In this document: one piece after another, positions 43,216 through 55,898 of the stretch | Position numbering within the stretch: the first letter of the stretch is position 1 | Layout of the letters: each line of letters starts with the position of its first letter | Assembly: GCA_905220665.1 (NCBI GenBank) | Contig: CAJNAR010000006.1 | Location: 1-64,000 of the forward strand | Length of the DNA: 64,000 nucleotides | Source of the DNA: Albugo candida | Taxonomy: Eukaryota; Oomycota; Peronosporomycetes; Albuginales; Albuginaceae | Direction: 5' to 3' | Notes under the pieces: generated by a model | Database searches by the model: none | Told to the model about the DNA's origin: nothing | What the model saw: only the letters and a program-made list of their open reading frames with translations | Made by a program: the position numbers and the translations under genes

Positions 43216-45265
43216 TCAAATCTTAACGTCTACAAAGTCCTGCAACTTCTTCCATACGCTACTTGGAAGCGAAAACGCTTTCATCTCATTTTGAAAAGTT
43301 GCTAGAAGACGTGCTAATGTTTTTTCGATACCTAAAATCAGCATAGTTTTCGTTACATTAGACCACAGTTGCACCGCTACTTCACGTACCTCTCTGCAAA
43401 ACAACTATATCAGCAGTGAATTGTGTAGAGTCAAGTTGAGAGCACTCGTAGTGTGATAAATAACTTTCGAGGGCGCTTTGGCAATCCATTAAGGAGCAAA
43501 GCGCTGCCGCAATTGTATGCTATCATCAACGTGAGGCAACTGAGCAATACGAAGAAAAAAAGAGTAACAAGTTACTTTGGCACTTCCTTGTGTATCTTCT
43601 CTTCGTGACTTGATAAGAAGTGACCCCAAAGTATACTGCGTTTGCAAAACTTCCTGAGAACATTTCGATTAGCATGCAGTCCGCTACTACTGGACGAGCA
43701 CGTACCTCGATGTTGAAAAACACAGAATCTCTGGCCTGATGTAGGAGACACGCCCGAATCGCAAATTGGAGGTGATAATTAACAAACCCTCGTAGTTTGG
43801 ACACTGTTTGACACGAAGCGATTCTAAGGTTTGCAAGATGCGGATTCCGATCAAGTAAAATGAGTGGATGAATATTGCTTTGATGATTCATGAAACGAAT
43901 CAGCGCCGCTACCGACTTTTCCAGCTCCTTGGATTTTTCGTCTTCATCTTCGCCGTGTTGTCTAAACAAATCTGTGTATGTCTGCAATGAAAGTGTGAAA
44001 CTATCCAGGATACCCGTAGTGATACTAAAGCATGCATTCCACGATTCCGAATCAAGGTAAAGATCTTTACGCCAATGGGATCGAAATTGGCTGATTTTTT
44101 TTACTTCATTGATCCATACACTCGCTTCCAGATTATCAAGAGCCTGAAAATCGATTGGAGTCAAACTGAATGCTGGCTTTTGGCCTATTTCTCCGATGGC
44201 AAGTAGCCCTCTGATCTTCTTCATACGCTCTTGTAAAGCCACAACATAATGCTTTGATGGATTTTCTGTCTCTATGGCAATACCAGTGGCCCATTTCGCA
44301 ATAAAGAGCGATTGAAGCGTCGGAAATTCCTTGTTCAAGCGATAGAGATTATCACGTGCCCAATCCAGTAAAACTTGCCAGCATCTTGTGCGATCTAAAT
44401 CATTATTTCTTTCAAAAGCCCAAGTCCGATAGAATGATGATTTGAGCAGCGACATTGCACAAAGCTGCGAAAAAAGTTCAAAGAAGCTGCTGAGGATGTA
44501 AGAAACACAAGAAAGCCACGTTCGAGTCGGTGCGTGCTGTGATAAAGAGCCAAAAAATACCAGAGTGGGGTATCCAATCAATGCACAACGCCAACACTGT
44601 AAAGCGTGTCGCTGCGTCTGAGCTTTCAACGTCACGAATGCATTTGCTTGCATTGGTGAAGTGCCAAAATACGTTTCTCTGCTTAGGAATAAGTAAGTAG
44701 AGATGCAGGAAGATAGTATCACACCCATGCCATCAGGCACGACAAAATCATCCGTTAGCAGGTACCGCATCGCCCATTTCCAAACCCACGAGTGCGCAAT
44801 CGATAAAGCCCAAATAATCATCAGTTGTGGTTCTTGATAAAATTGCATGGAAGCATGCACGAATGAAGTTACTACAGCTTCCACAAACCCAAATTCTACC
44901 CGAATCGGTGAAAATAGAAACTCATATCTTCGAGGAGTAGGTAACACGATAAATCGCACGAGCACAAAAAGAAATGACAGGACGCCAAGAAAGGTGCACG
45001 TCAGCAAGCATTGAATAAACTTCAAATCTTGATGCGTCATCATCGAACCAATCCAACAAAGCAGTAATAGTGGAATTGTGACAGAACCGAGCACCAAAAC
45101 GATAAGGCCACGTAATGCTTGCCGAATGTGGATCTGGAAGAACGGGTAGGGCCAAGCCATGTCAATCAAATCGAAGGCATTGTTACATTTTATCCCGTGA
45201 AATGTAGAGCGTTGAAAGAAATACTGAAGTGCTTGCAGAACTTCCCAAGTATGCAAAATTCCCAT
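43216..45265 (-). CDS. Multi-pass membrane protein, NDC1-like candidate
   Basis: Model: exon 45265-43576, intron 43575-43504 (72 nt), exon 43503-43446, intron 43445-43394 (52 nt), exon 43393-43216; 641 aa, with ATG 45265 the first in frame. Five to six hydrophobic segments lie in residues about 35-260, followed by a soluble, helical half. Architecture (six N-terminal membrane helices, long cytosolic tail, no signal peptide) matches nucleoporin NDC1, but I could not confirm signature residues, so the name is tentative. The two short 3' exons were assembled from phase and GT-AG rules; the alternative is a frame ending soon after 43,530. Confidence 0.55.
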
Positions 45266-45623
45266 GAGCTTTATTTGATTGGCAATTAACAATAGCGTAT
45301 TTCTGCGTAATATACCGAAAACTCGACAGTATCATTGTAAAGCGAATAGAAAGAATTAATCGAGACGAGAGTGCCCCTTACTCGGCATTTTTTCTCAATC
45401 CGATTTATTTATACTACAATGACTGTCAGGCCACGCCAACACGGTCTGACAACCAGAATGAGTGAAATAAGCAATGATGTACTCGAATCGTAGTCGACAA
45501 TGCAGCTAAGTGACGAAGTATTGAATAAAGTTTATAGTATCCACATTTATCGCATGAACCGCTAGTAACCACCAATCTTGTGGTAGTTATTCGCAATCAG
45601 AGTCCGAATTAGTAAAAGGTATC

Positions 45624-46202
45624 ATGAGCTACAACAAGCGAGAAAGCCATTCAGTTCAGAGATTTTGCAGATGCATACAATGCAAATACGCTCTTTATAT
45701 CAACAAAACGTCAACGACATACCGCTGCAACTTTGCTGGTTGCTATTCCCACTTTGACGACTTCTTAGACTTTCTTGAGCATCAAGAAGTAAATCATGGG
45801 TTTATTGCCCCTCATACAACTAAGACGCGATCAATTATATATAATCAACAGACAGGTAGAGAGCCCTTACCACCTTTCACGGTGTATATAGGGCAGCAAT
45901 TCATTCGTCCATGGATTCATCCAGTTCGATGGACAATGGATCGCGTGGAGGAAGAATCTGCGACGCTGATTGCCCAACTGGAGCGCACAATGAAGCCAAA
46001 CCGATTTTTTATATATAGAGTATTTGAAGAGGCCAAGAAAATTGTCGAAGATGGAGATGTATCATTAGAGTCCCAGTACCAAGCGGCTTTAGACTTTTAC
46101 AATTCATCTCTGACGCATCCCACGGCAGTGACTGATGATAATGAGGAAGTGATTGCACCTGTTGGAATGGGTCATAATTGGCTTTCGTCTCGAGTTGCAT
46201 GA
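45624..46202 (+). CDS. Small protein with C2H2-like zinc finger
   Basis: Single frame of 192 aa from ATG 45624. Residues about 11-58 contain a CIQC pair and then YRCNFAGCYSHFDDF...HQEVNH, that is, C-x4-C followed by H-x4-H, a C2H2-like finger. The C-terminal half is helical and acidic and has no domain I recognise. RNA or protein binding is possible; no function is assigned. It is divergent from the NDC1-like gene with 358 nt between starts. Confidence 0.6.
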   Translation: MSYNKRESHSVQRFCRCIQCKYALYINKTSTTYRCNFAGCYSHFDDFLDFLEHQEVNHGFIAPHTTKTRSIIYNQQTGREPLPPFTVYIGQQFIRPWIHPVRWTMDRVEEESATLIAQLERTMKPNRFFIYRVFEEAKKIVEDGDVSLESQYQAALDFYNSSLTHPTAVTDDNEEVIAPVGMGHNWLSSRVA

Positions 46203-46699
46203 TCATATACTGGTCAAATGGATGCTACCAATGTTATAGGTGATCATGAAGAAAGCTGTCTAACATACAAATATATAACCATTTGTCTGGTTTATTCGAC
46301 TTACACGCACATATCCAAGCCTGACGAAAAGACGCGGTGTACTGAGTCGGCTTAAGCTAAAGAAAATTTATGCAACTGTGGGGTCTATTCGCTCAACGTC
46401 ATTACATCATTCCGAAATGCATATGCGAGTGACTGTTTTAACCCTGGGGAAGCTGTTCGAAAATGACAATGACTAGTATCTACAGCTGCAACGGGTACAT
46501 GCAAGTCATATGCATCGAGATAAAACCAACAACATAGTGGTACATGTCAGACTTTGGTGGTGACAATAGGTGCAAGACTACTTCACATATCGACAATTCG
46601 TCGATGCTTCTTTCTGAACTTCGGCGTAGAGCGTTTGTAATATGCGGAGAATTTTTTTGACCTTATAAAATGCCCCTTCATTTGGGCACGAAGCAGCAG

Positions 46700-48300
46700 C
46701 GTTAGGGACAACCCTTTCATCAAGGCACTCATTATACTAGCGCCTCCCTTGACTTTCGGATTCTAAAACTACTACAAGAAAAAGTAAGATATGTTTGGCT
46801 CAAAAGTCCATGCTTTGGAAAACCAATCACCGCAGCTGTGTCTCCTGATTCTCAAGTACTTTACTAGCCGTATCTGGTACACATCATCCAAAATATGCGT
46901 TTTCCGGATCTGATGGTGAATCTTCCGTGTACCACAGTTGATTGCTGAGTGTGTTTGTGCTGCACTGTAGCTGGACTAAAACACGAAATCTCGAACAATC
47001 GTCAAATGTTGCAGGATGGAACTGAGAAGTGCATCTTTCAATCCTTACAAAACTGAAGATGAATTACTCTGCATTTGTTAAATCGCTTGCACCATCTCGC
47101 TGTGCTCGAACGGGTCGAGAATGGTATTGTTCTTCTGTAATCCAGCAGAGCCGAATTCTAAGCTACTCGGCTGTTTCAATAGCACCCCAATAATACTTAA
47201 AATTCCTCTACATTCCTCTATGACTTCGATAACTTCGATGTCACAGAGCCAATTTTTTTCCTTGTAATTTTTGGAGCATCAGGCGATGGATGGCAAGAAG
47301 TATTTCAAGAGCAAATGTAATGCATGGAGACGGTCTTTATTCGTAACGGAATGATCTCAACCTTATTCCTGTGTGCCAATCGAGCTGTTATAGCTTTCTT
47401 TACATGCTGAGCATATATTTACCAGAAATACAACTTTATTGTGCAGTCTTTTGTCCGAACGCCGGGAAATTTACTTCTAGTTTTTACATTCGAGCTTCCC
47501 ACATCTTCTACGATTCGAAGTCTTCCGTGATTGTTACATCACCGAACTCGCTTCCATCTCGATTTCTTCGACAGCTTCAGGATATTGGAATACACGTGTT
47601 GGGATAAATTTGAGACACTCGTTCGGATAATATTCCACAAATCGAAAATCTGACTAAAAACGCTAAATGATCTTTTGCATGTATACCATTTGTATAGCTC
47701 TTCTGACACGCAGAGCGAACTTGCCAGCTCCAGTTATGGTATTGAGACTAATGTACTGAATTCCCCATCGTCTACCACACTTGATTGCGAAAACCGGTCC
47801 AAACACGCTGCTAGGCTTGATTCGTGTCGAATTATTCCACTCGAAGCACGATAGCAAAATCGAGCGGTGTACGTTCTAAATAAGCCGCCACTGCGATTTT
47901 GAGCTAGATGCAATAAAGCTTTTTTCACGTCATTGACAGAAATATGCAACGCTCTTCTGATTGTAAAAGACTCCGGAGTGAATGTAGCTGATTGTGTTGA
48001 TGAAACTTGATTTCTTACAAACAACTTTTCATGAGTTTCAATAGAATGTGTTCGATAGAAAAATATTCTCCCCGTGACCTGTGGTATCGTCCCATGTTGA
48101 AAATGTACAGATGACGCTAGCATTTACGGTAAAGTGGACCACCAACTATCATTGTTCAATCATTGCGTATCGAGATATATCCGCAAGTAAGAATCGATGA
48201 TAACTCATCGATGTTATTGCAGGGGTTCTCGTCTCATTCCCCTTCAACGATTACATTGCTTTTGAATTGTTCTGCAACGGTCATATAATAGCTACAGAAC
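46700..48300 (-). mobile_element. Decayed inverted LINE fragment, same family as 1-6655
   Basis: Read on the minus strand it follows the LINE at 2,200-4,150. The segment RHESSLAACLDRFSQSSVVDD (about 47,840-47,770) parallels RHEPSRLACLEWLSQLGVVDA. The DNA at about 47,600-47,540 parallels the LINE at 3,120-3,170 (TATCCT-AAG-TGTCGAAG). About 47,260-46,950 parallels 3,520-3,850, including GTGACATCGAA and GCGAGATGG-GAAGCGAT. About 46,950-46,780 parallels the RT block. It is full of stops and indels. The 5' edge was followed to about 48,300 and the 3' edge to about 46,700; both are approximate. Confidence 0.75.
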
Positions 48301-48673
48301 TGATACTTGGTTTATATAATGGGCGTCATGATCGTTTGTGCACAGCTTAGATGCCGTTCACATGAGAAGCAACTCGATCGACGCAATAGTTATTCTTAGA
48401 TGGATTTCTTCGTAACTTAGCGCCGAAGCTAACTTCTACAGAGAGTAAGTCGGTAGAAGAGATGAAGTAGTTTATCTTTCTTCAACAAAACAGCGCAACA
48501 GTCCACGTCTCGCTCAGTGATCCAGAAATCCCTACTACGAGAGCGAGAAGGTGAATGGAATATGTCTAAATCATCAATCATTAGTCTAAGAATTTGGGTA
48601 TGTTTATCCGATGATTGGTCCGCATTATGACTGGATTGCGTTCATAGCCGATATGCTCTTCATAGCCTTAATA

Positions 48674-48997
48674 TTAGATATCAAGAAGCAAGGCAATTTC
48701 TTCCCAATCACCACCAATAAAGGAGGAAAAGATTAATTGTGGATTCCACCGAGTCGACACAAATCCCAGCTTTTGGATATGTGCAAATCGTGATGTAAGC
48801 ACCCTATTGATTTTAAGTAAAACATCAGTCCCGCTGATAAAATATGAAGAAAATTCGTTTTCATTTTTAGGTGACGTCGTCGCGAACTTGTTGCTGACAT
48901 TACTATAAGGACCTAAGAGCTCATTCAAAAATCGATCAAACTGCGTTGAAGCACCATATAAGCTCGACTTTGTTGGTTCGATTGCATTGGGCGACAT
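48674..48997 (-). CDS. Hypothetical ORF, low support
   Basis: An ATG-started reading of 107 aa within the gene-poor interval, without a signal peptide, membrane segment or recognised domain. It may be a chance ORF. Listed because it is the longest ATG-to-stop reading between the LINE relic and about 52,100. Confidence 0.15.
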   Translation of the reverse strand: MSPNAIEPTKSSLYGASTQFDRFLNELLGPYSNVSNKFATTSPKNENEFSSYFISGTDVLLKINRVLTSRFAHIQKLGFVSTRWNPQLIFSSFIGGDWEEIALLLDI

Positions 48998-51900
48998 ATA
49001 GGACGTAACCCACGCTTAGATTGAGAAAAACTACCGGCTGCGTCATATACTCGATATGGTAGTCGCTGCAGTACATACTCTGGCCAAATGTGATTAGGAG
49101 ACATAATTATTTGATGTTTTTGATTGATGACTTGGTCGCAGACATTATCTCACAGCCAAATAATACTTTCATCGGCACTGAAGAATGAGGCACCTGCTAA
49201 TTTCTATCAAGTGGAACTCAGACAACTGAGTTCAACATCTGACCTGTTGGCTACGTGTTCCCAAAAGGAGCTGGAGCACCATGGTCAGGAGAAAACCCAA
49301 ATTTCGTACAGCAATGTTGACTAGTACAGGTGTCGAGTGTATGTTTGAAAATATCTCCAGTTTGCATGCATTAATGTCCCAAATGCTCAACTGAGATGTA
49401 ATTGCAAGCGTTGGACGTACATCTCGTCTGTGAACTCAATGAGAGAAAAGTTATGGCTTGAATGACAGCATTTTTTGGACTTGGATTATACCCGACATTT
49501 ATTAAACGATTGTATCTCATTACCTAGTTGATTTTACTGGCAGATTCTATAAATGTTGGCATGTTGCAATGTTAGCTCGCGCACGCCGTCGCCTTTTATC
49601 GAACACATGTGTGTGAGGCGGCGTATGTCTTTCTAGTCTCTGTACCGACACTCGTATTTTTGTAGCACACTTGACACTGTATTAATACATATACAATCAG
49701 GCCTAAAGAATAGGAGAATTACGAGCTAGATAACGCGTACCACGTCGCACTGCAAGTTCATTACCAATAGCAGCCGGCGCGTAGAGTAGATCGTATCAAT
49801 CCTGGATATCTTGGTTGAAGAACAGCTGTTTGACAGTTTATCGTCATGAAGGATGTGGTCGCCAATACGGTCGGATGCTCTCAACATCGAATTTACAGAG
49901 CCACAAGACAGGCTTTAATCAGCTCGGTAATGGTCTCATATGAGCCTCAATTCGAGCACATATTGGTATATGGAACAGTGCATTGCTAAGTGCTGCAAAG
50001 GCCAAAAAGAGAAAGATAAAATTATAGGTGAAAGACTATTACGACTTTCATTTTGGTAGGCATACATTACCACGCGTATTGTGTTACCAATAATATATCG
50101 TATCTTCATTTTTCGTTGATAAACTCGGCCAAGCCGATTGTGATAGCTGCTGGACGATACTTGCGGTGAGGTGAAGGAAATTTGTACTTGTACAATCATA
50201 AAGCCAAGGACATTAGTTGCTATCTTAATTCTGAGCTTTTGCTTTCACCAATTTCCCAGTCATTATGCAAAATGGTGCTCCTCTGGTGATGTGAACATTA
50301 TACATCCGGAACCATTCAGGTATATGATGTTATGTAAGTGCTGAGGATTCAGCCGTAATCGCAGATGCTTCTAACTCTCTAAATCGACAAGACTATTGGT
50401 GCAACTCGAATAGTCCAGAAAGAAAAAACTTGAAATAGCGAAACGTGAACTTGGACCTTGGACATGATACAACACTTTACAATTCGAAATCAACATGTTC
50501 AATACAAAATCCGTCGATGGCCGCAAAGCATCCAAGAAATGAGACCTCCTGATACATGCTTCTTCAAACTGAACCATATCACGTTTCCTCACATCACATG
50601 ATATAAGGAGTGCTAATCTACCCTTCTCAGCGTTCAAAGACTCTCTTGTGACTCAGGTAACTAGTTATGTATCTCCTGATTGAGCACTTGCGGTGGTTTG
50701 GATCGAAATGTCGGTATGGACAATCGTAATGACCGAACAAATGGGTCATTGTTGATAAGTCAAAGACTATGTGTTGAAACGAAATGCTTCACATAAACTG
50801 TACGAAAACATTCGGATGATTTGACGTCTCATCATGACCAGATCCTATTACACTCATTGGGCGTTGCTACTCCGCTCGGTTTTGCATTGATGTATGGACA
50901 ACATTTGCTACTTCGCCATTCGAATTTTGATGTTTAGCTGTAAACATTGTCAACATACGAAATTTGACGCCTGTAGTACCAGAGAGGCAAATCGACAAAG
51001 CAGAATAATTTGCTGCTCTAGCGCTCCTTCACTGCTCTCCATAATCCATGATTGATGCTGAATAAAAATCTTTGTATTATCGAATCTGACTCAGGTCGTT
51101 GTAAGTCGTCTGCGTGCCTTATTCTGCTCTGCTTCCGGATCATGTTGATCATTTCGCATACAAAATGGGTCCTGTAGCAGCAAAATTTGTTCATTGGTGA
51201 TCGCTAACTCGGAGATTTTATCGTTCCCATTGCTGTCTAAAGCATCGAAGAAGAGTGTACCTTAGTCATTTTCTGACTTCGGATCATTGCTTCTCCAGAC
51301 CAAATGCTTGAAGCTGCGGTGTCGTTTTAAGGAAAGGAACGTACAAACACGGTCTGTAGCTTCATGCCTCATATTGGGAGTGCTGAGGCCACATGTCTTC
51401 CTCAAGCTCAGGTATCCCTCTTGATCATTCCGGCTTTCTTTTCATTCTACGGCCGATATTAGAGCGTAGGTGATGTAATTCTTGCTCTCCATCGAAGAGA
51501 CTACAATCGCTTTATCTGGCTGCACATTATTCAATCCCCAAAAAATCGCTATAATTCCTTTATGATTGCATTGACGTTTGATTCTCATTGTGAACTTTCA
51601 CCATCGTGAGTTTGGTCTATGTAGTCTTCGTGACCATTTCGCTGATATCTTCGCATCGAACTTGTTCAAGACTGCACGTAGTCACTCGATCAAATACGAA
51701 ACCCTCGTCATCACCCTCTCGCTAGCGCACATGATCAAATTAAGCATACAAAATGATCTCCTCTCTCAAAATGCATACTGCATGTGCATGTCTAGCCTTT
51801 TTGAAAGAGAAGCACAAGCTTCTTCATGTGCATGTACGCTTGCCGATCTTCTCAACTTGGGCTCCTTGTAAGACCTAAAAACCTATTGCACGCAAGATTA

Positions 51901-52105
51901 GTCAAAGAATCTCCACGATTCTCTTGATCTGGTTCTAGTGTCCCATCCTGTGTAAGACTTGAAGTGTTTGCCGCAGAGTCTCGCTCGAATTGGCTCCTGT
52001 GGTCAATTTCTCTGTTGTTTCGCATTCCTACGAAGATTTGACAATGACGCGACGTGATTCAAGACGAGTCCTCAATGTTTTTGTTGATTGCGACCGATTG
52101 TTCGG

Positions 52106-52543
52106 ATGCGTTTGATTCTGACTTTCGTGCCAATCCGCTCGCACAGTATCACTGATCTGTTTGTTGCTGTTCAATTTGTCAAGACGATCGTTTTAAACAA
52201 GAGGCTCAAGGACCGAGAAAGAGATGTCACGATCATCAGGTGCTACCAGTCAATAAAAGACTTTTCTTTCACGACAAACTTGAACCACACTATGACCAAA
52301 GCCATAATTATACCGTTTAGATTCTCATCCGAGAAAAAATTAAAACTTGACGCATCGCATATTACATCGACCTTTGGATGCATCAGTGTCAAAATCGTCA
52401 AGGTGAAATGCGAGATAACAGACACAAAATTGTTGAATTCTATAGCGTTCGACATACTTGTGACTTTATTGGATATGCTGAAACGATCTTTATCTTGTGA
52501 TCAGTCAGGCCATATCTTCTGCATGCCGAGTCTCAATACTTAG
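52106..52543 (+). CDS. Hypothetical ORF, low support
   Basis: A reading of 145 aa from the first ATG (52,106; the open frame begins at 52,088 with TTG). It has scattered hydrophobic residues and no recognised domain, and could be a decayed transposon piece or chance. It is the longest ATG-to-stop reading in this interval. Confidence 0.15.
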   Translation: MRLILTFVPIRSHSITDLFVAVQFVKTIVLNKRLKDRERDVTIIRCYQSIKDFSFTTNLNHTMTKAIIIPFRFSSEKKLKLDASHITSTFGCISVKIVKVKCEITDTKLLNSIAFDILVTLLDMLKRSLSCDQSGHIFCMPSLNT

Positions 52544-54007
52544 ATGCAATAAAACGCTCATCTGCTTAGTTGGGAAAGAATTTGATTCGGGGCGCTAGTT
52601 GGTCACTATGGCTCATTAGGTAATCGAAATCTCCGAGGGTTAATTGCAGCATCGCTGTCGGCAAGAATATTGACATGAGCGATTTTTCATCAACTTAATT
52701 TTTGAAGGGCGTGAAGTACAAATGCAACGAAGAAGGTACATCACAATGCCGCTGTGAATAAAAGGCATTACAAAATGGAATTCTTATGCTGACCTTCACA
52801 CAATTGCTAAAACCATAGTAGACCAAGCTTTATTGATATTCGACCCGGACATACTAAATTGATGTATCTGACCCGTGCAAACCAGATGGTCACTTTGCTC
52901 AGTACAAATTCCGATACCCTCCTATAGTCGCATTGACTTACCCTGCTGCTCAGCCAATTGCTTATTTTGCACTGTAGCCAACGCAAATCCATTATAGACC
53001 TACACCATCGCTTTATAGCTACATGACTTCTTCCTACTATGCGTTCTATGCGATATTGTTCTCTCAAGATGAAGGCATTGAAATCTAAGCGTGACCTCTT
53101 ATTGTTTCTTGTATCTTTCGTAGATGCTTCATGACATTGCGATGATTGCATTTCCTTTTACTTGCAGTCAGAAGCGCAAGCTTCCTATTCGTGATTCTAT
53201 TGCAGGTGAGGAGACAACATCTAATCTCCTTCTTTTCCTCCAACAAAGCCACGAAGCAGGCTGAAGATGAGGTACTTGAATATGTGATGATTATTACAGG
53301 CTGTAGAGGCATACGGAGACAATTCGCTTTGTAGACGCACGCAAAGATGGTTACAAGTCAAGTTGATGGATGTAGGACGGCTAAAGAAGAGTCTTGCGAT
53401 TTCCGGGGTACCCCAGCAGCAATATCAACAGAAGTCAGACATTCTAATTTCATCAAGCTGTTTTATTCGATAGCGGAGATCTACCCCAACATAATAGCCA
53501 CTACATCGTGAGCACCTCCTTCTTTGTTACTTTCTTTGTCAGAACTGAGGAAAATCAAACTCATTTTCGTCGGCCTTGTCTCGTTTGCATCTCACCTATG
53601 GCGATAACGACAAAGAATTAAGGTGAGTCGTATTTATAGAATGCTTCAGCACTCGCCTTTCTTGATATTGGCAATTATTTCCGCCTTCTCCACAAAAAGT
53701 ATTCTTCCACGTTGAATAAACGTTTGCTAAATCGAATTGATGCGTCATTCTAATCCATATCTCGCAATAATACTGCAAGACACTCACCTTCCCAGGTCGA
53801 ACAGTATCCAGTTCACTCAACGCCACTTGTAATTCACGTATCTATCCATCACATTCCTCACATGCTCACGCATTCCGTCAGCATGGATCGAACCTGTTTG
53901 TCCAGTGTACTTGCCCGATGCATTTCTTTCCATTTCGCAGTCATCATGCGTACTTAAGCAAAATACATCAATCTCCCTTCTGATTGGATATATTATTGTC
54001 CAATCGA

Positions 54008-55770
54008 ATGGCAATGTCCGAAGAGGAAGAGTTTGGTCACATTTCAGATGATACCGAGGGTTTAGTGCATTGCGATCAAGCAATCGTGCAAGATCATCCG
54101 GATTTCAGGCTATACGATGAAGAACAAGTGCACAATGCAACTCTCCAGCCAGGAAATGCTCTCAACAATGTCCTTAAACAGCTTCCAGAGCAAAAAGACC
54201 TTCATCGTTGGAAAGTCATGACTGTCCAGCTCCGGCCGGATCGTTCCTGGCCCATCCTCAGAGACTTGATTACTACTGTATGCATGGCTCGAGGATTACT
54301 GGTCTCCTTTGAGGACTCTCATAGCGTCACATACACTCGTCGAATGGTAATCACTCCATTTTCGCATGCAAATGTGATGGCCCAGGGCCAAAGCCGAACC
54401 GCAAATGCTGAAGATAACGGTGGAAAAAGAGAGACACAAAATGGAACCATTATGATTCTGTATGTACACATAGGCGTCAGTGCCTCCAAACTTCGAGTAT
54501 TGACACTTTGTACGACATTTTATAACGAGAACAAGTTTCTAAACACATTATCCGGTCCGCTGAAAAATGGGGAAGCCATCACCCGAGAATTATATCAAAT
54601 TCTGGTGGATTTACAATCGCTTCTGATTAAGCAGTATCTCCCACTGACAAATTTGTTTATGAAAACACCTGAAAATACAATCGCTAATCAAATCGATGGT
54701 ACAAGCTGTTCTTTCAGACGGAGGCGAGTCTCATTGTTCCCATAGATATCGCGTTGGACGAAGGATACACAGCCGATGTGCGACGAATGTATCAGAGGTA
54801 CCATCCGCGACGCGCTTTGTGACTCCAATTGTATCAATCGTTCACTTTGTCAGTGAGATGAAACAAAATTTGCGAGAACTTTGCATCCCGTTAGAGGAGT
54901 ATGCGTATGATCAGGAGTATGCATGTGCTCTCCTTTTGGGTCTTCTAGATCCGCTTATAAAGAAGCACTCTATTGACCTTCAAGCAGCTCAAGAGATCAC
55001 ACAAACTACGCCCGAGAAGCTCATGGAGCAATCTCTCACGAATCAAAAGCCGGATGCCGATACCCATGTCCTCGAGCAACAACCGACCAATCCGAACGAC
55101 CCAATCTACGGTCAAATCATCAATCGCAAAGTTCATGAGCTGTGGAATCATTGTGAGCAAGAATGTAATGCAAAACTGAAGGAGAAAATCCGCGAAAAAA
55201 AAAATCAGATTTCCGCCAAAGCGAATTCCGCGAGACGCCTTCGTCGCTATGCCATCGAATCAATCGTTCAGAGGTGAGTGATGTGTTTGACAAAAAATGC
55301 GGTTTTTGACGTTCAATGAATTCAGCGAACAAGTCGAAGTGACAACTCTGCGACCATGTCGCATTGGCGATCGGTACCACATCACAGCCTCTTGCGTTCC
55401 ATACATTTACCCTGTTTCTGCAGATTGGATGTTCTCCTGTATGAATGCACTTGTATGGTCAACAGCATACCCTCCAAGCTCCATGTGACGTATGGGTACG
55501 TAGACCTCGACCACCAAGTCGTTTCTGATACTTTTTCTGCGTAGCGGTCTCATCTACCAAACACTGATTCCTTTCTTCTCCAAGACTGTGGATGTTCCAA
55601 TCACAAATGTAAAGGAGGTCGTCAAGAGTCAAACACTGGGAATTCGCATGATTTCTCTTCATGAATGTGGTTCCGAACGAAAAACAACGACGATTGCTAA
55701 AGGCATTGAGATCGATCTTCTCTATGAATTACTCGTTGAGGTGCGTACGACGTCCAGCGATTCATTGTGA
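54008..55770 (+). CDS. Unknown multi-exon protein with GRAM-like C-terminus
   Basis: First in-frame ATG is 54008. Clear introns: 54798-54853 (56 nt), 55274-55325 (52 nt), 55374-55423 (50 nt) and 55496-55544 (49 nt), with phases matching. One further junction near 54,640-54,720 is needed to pass from ...KQYLPLTN to LFFQTEASLIVPID; I could not find a phase-consistent GT-AG pair there, so an indel is also possible. The protein has an unrecognised N-terminal half, a Lys/Glu-rich helix (about 55,150-55,215), then LDVLLYECTCM...KLHVTYGGGLIYQTLIPFF followed by VDVPITNVKEV, which is reminiscent of a GRAM/PH-like fold that binds membrane lipids. Function unknown. It converges with the BT1 transporter, 128 nt between stops. 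Confidence 0.55.
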
Positions 55771-55898
55771 TTTACACACGGCATGCAGATCCACTCCATT
55801 CACACTGAAAAAAGTCGAAACACAAGCGTAGAGCCTGCACAAACAACACGCGAGGAATTGTAACACAAAATGAATGCTATATTTTTGTTTTTCTTTCG

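Larger units (their letters stand above)
46203..54007. other. Gene-poor, AT-rich interval
   Basis: About 7.8 kb with no convincing gene. The largest readings (e.g. minus 48,674-48,997, 107 aa; plus 52,106-52,543, 145 aa) have no domain and may be chance or decayed elements. The only identified content is the inverted LINE relic at about 46,700-48,300. The rest is unexplained: no tandem array, tRNA or LTR was recognised. It separates two otherwise dense gene blocks. Confidence 0.6.
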
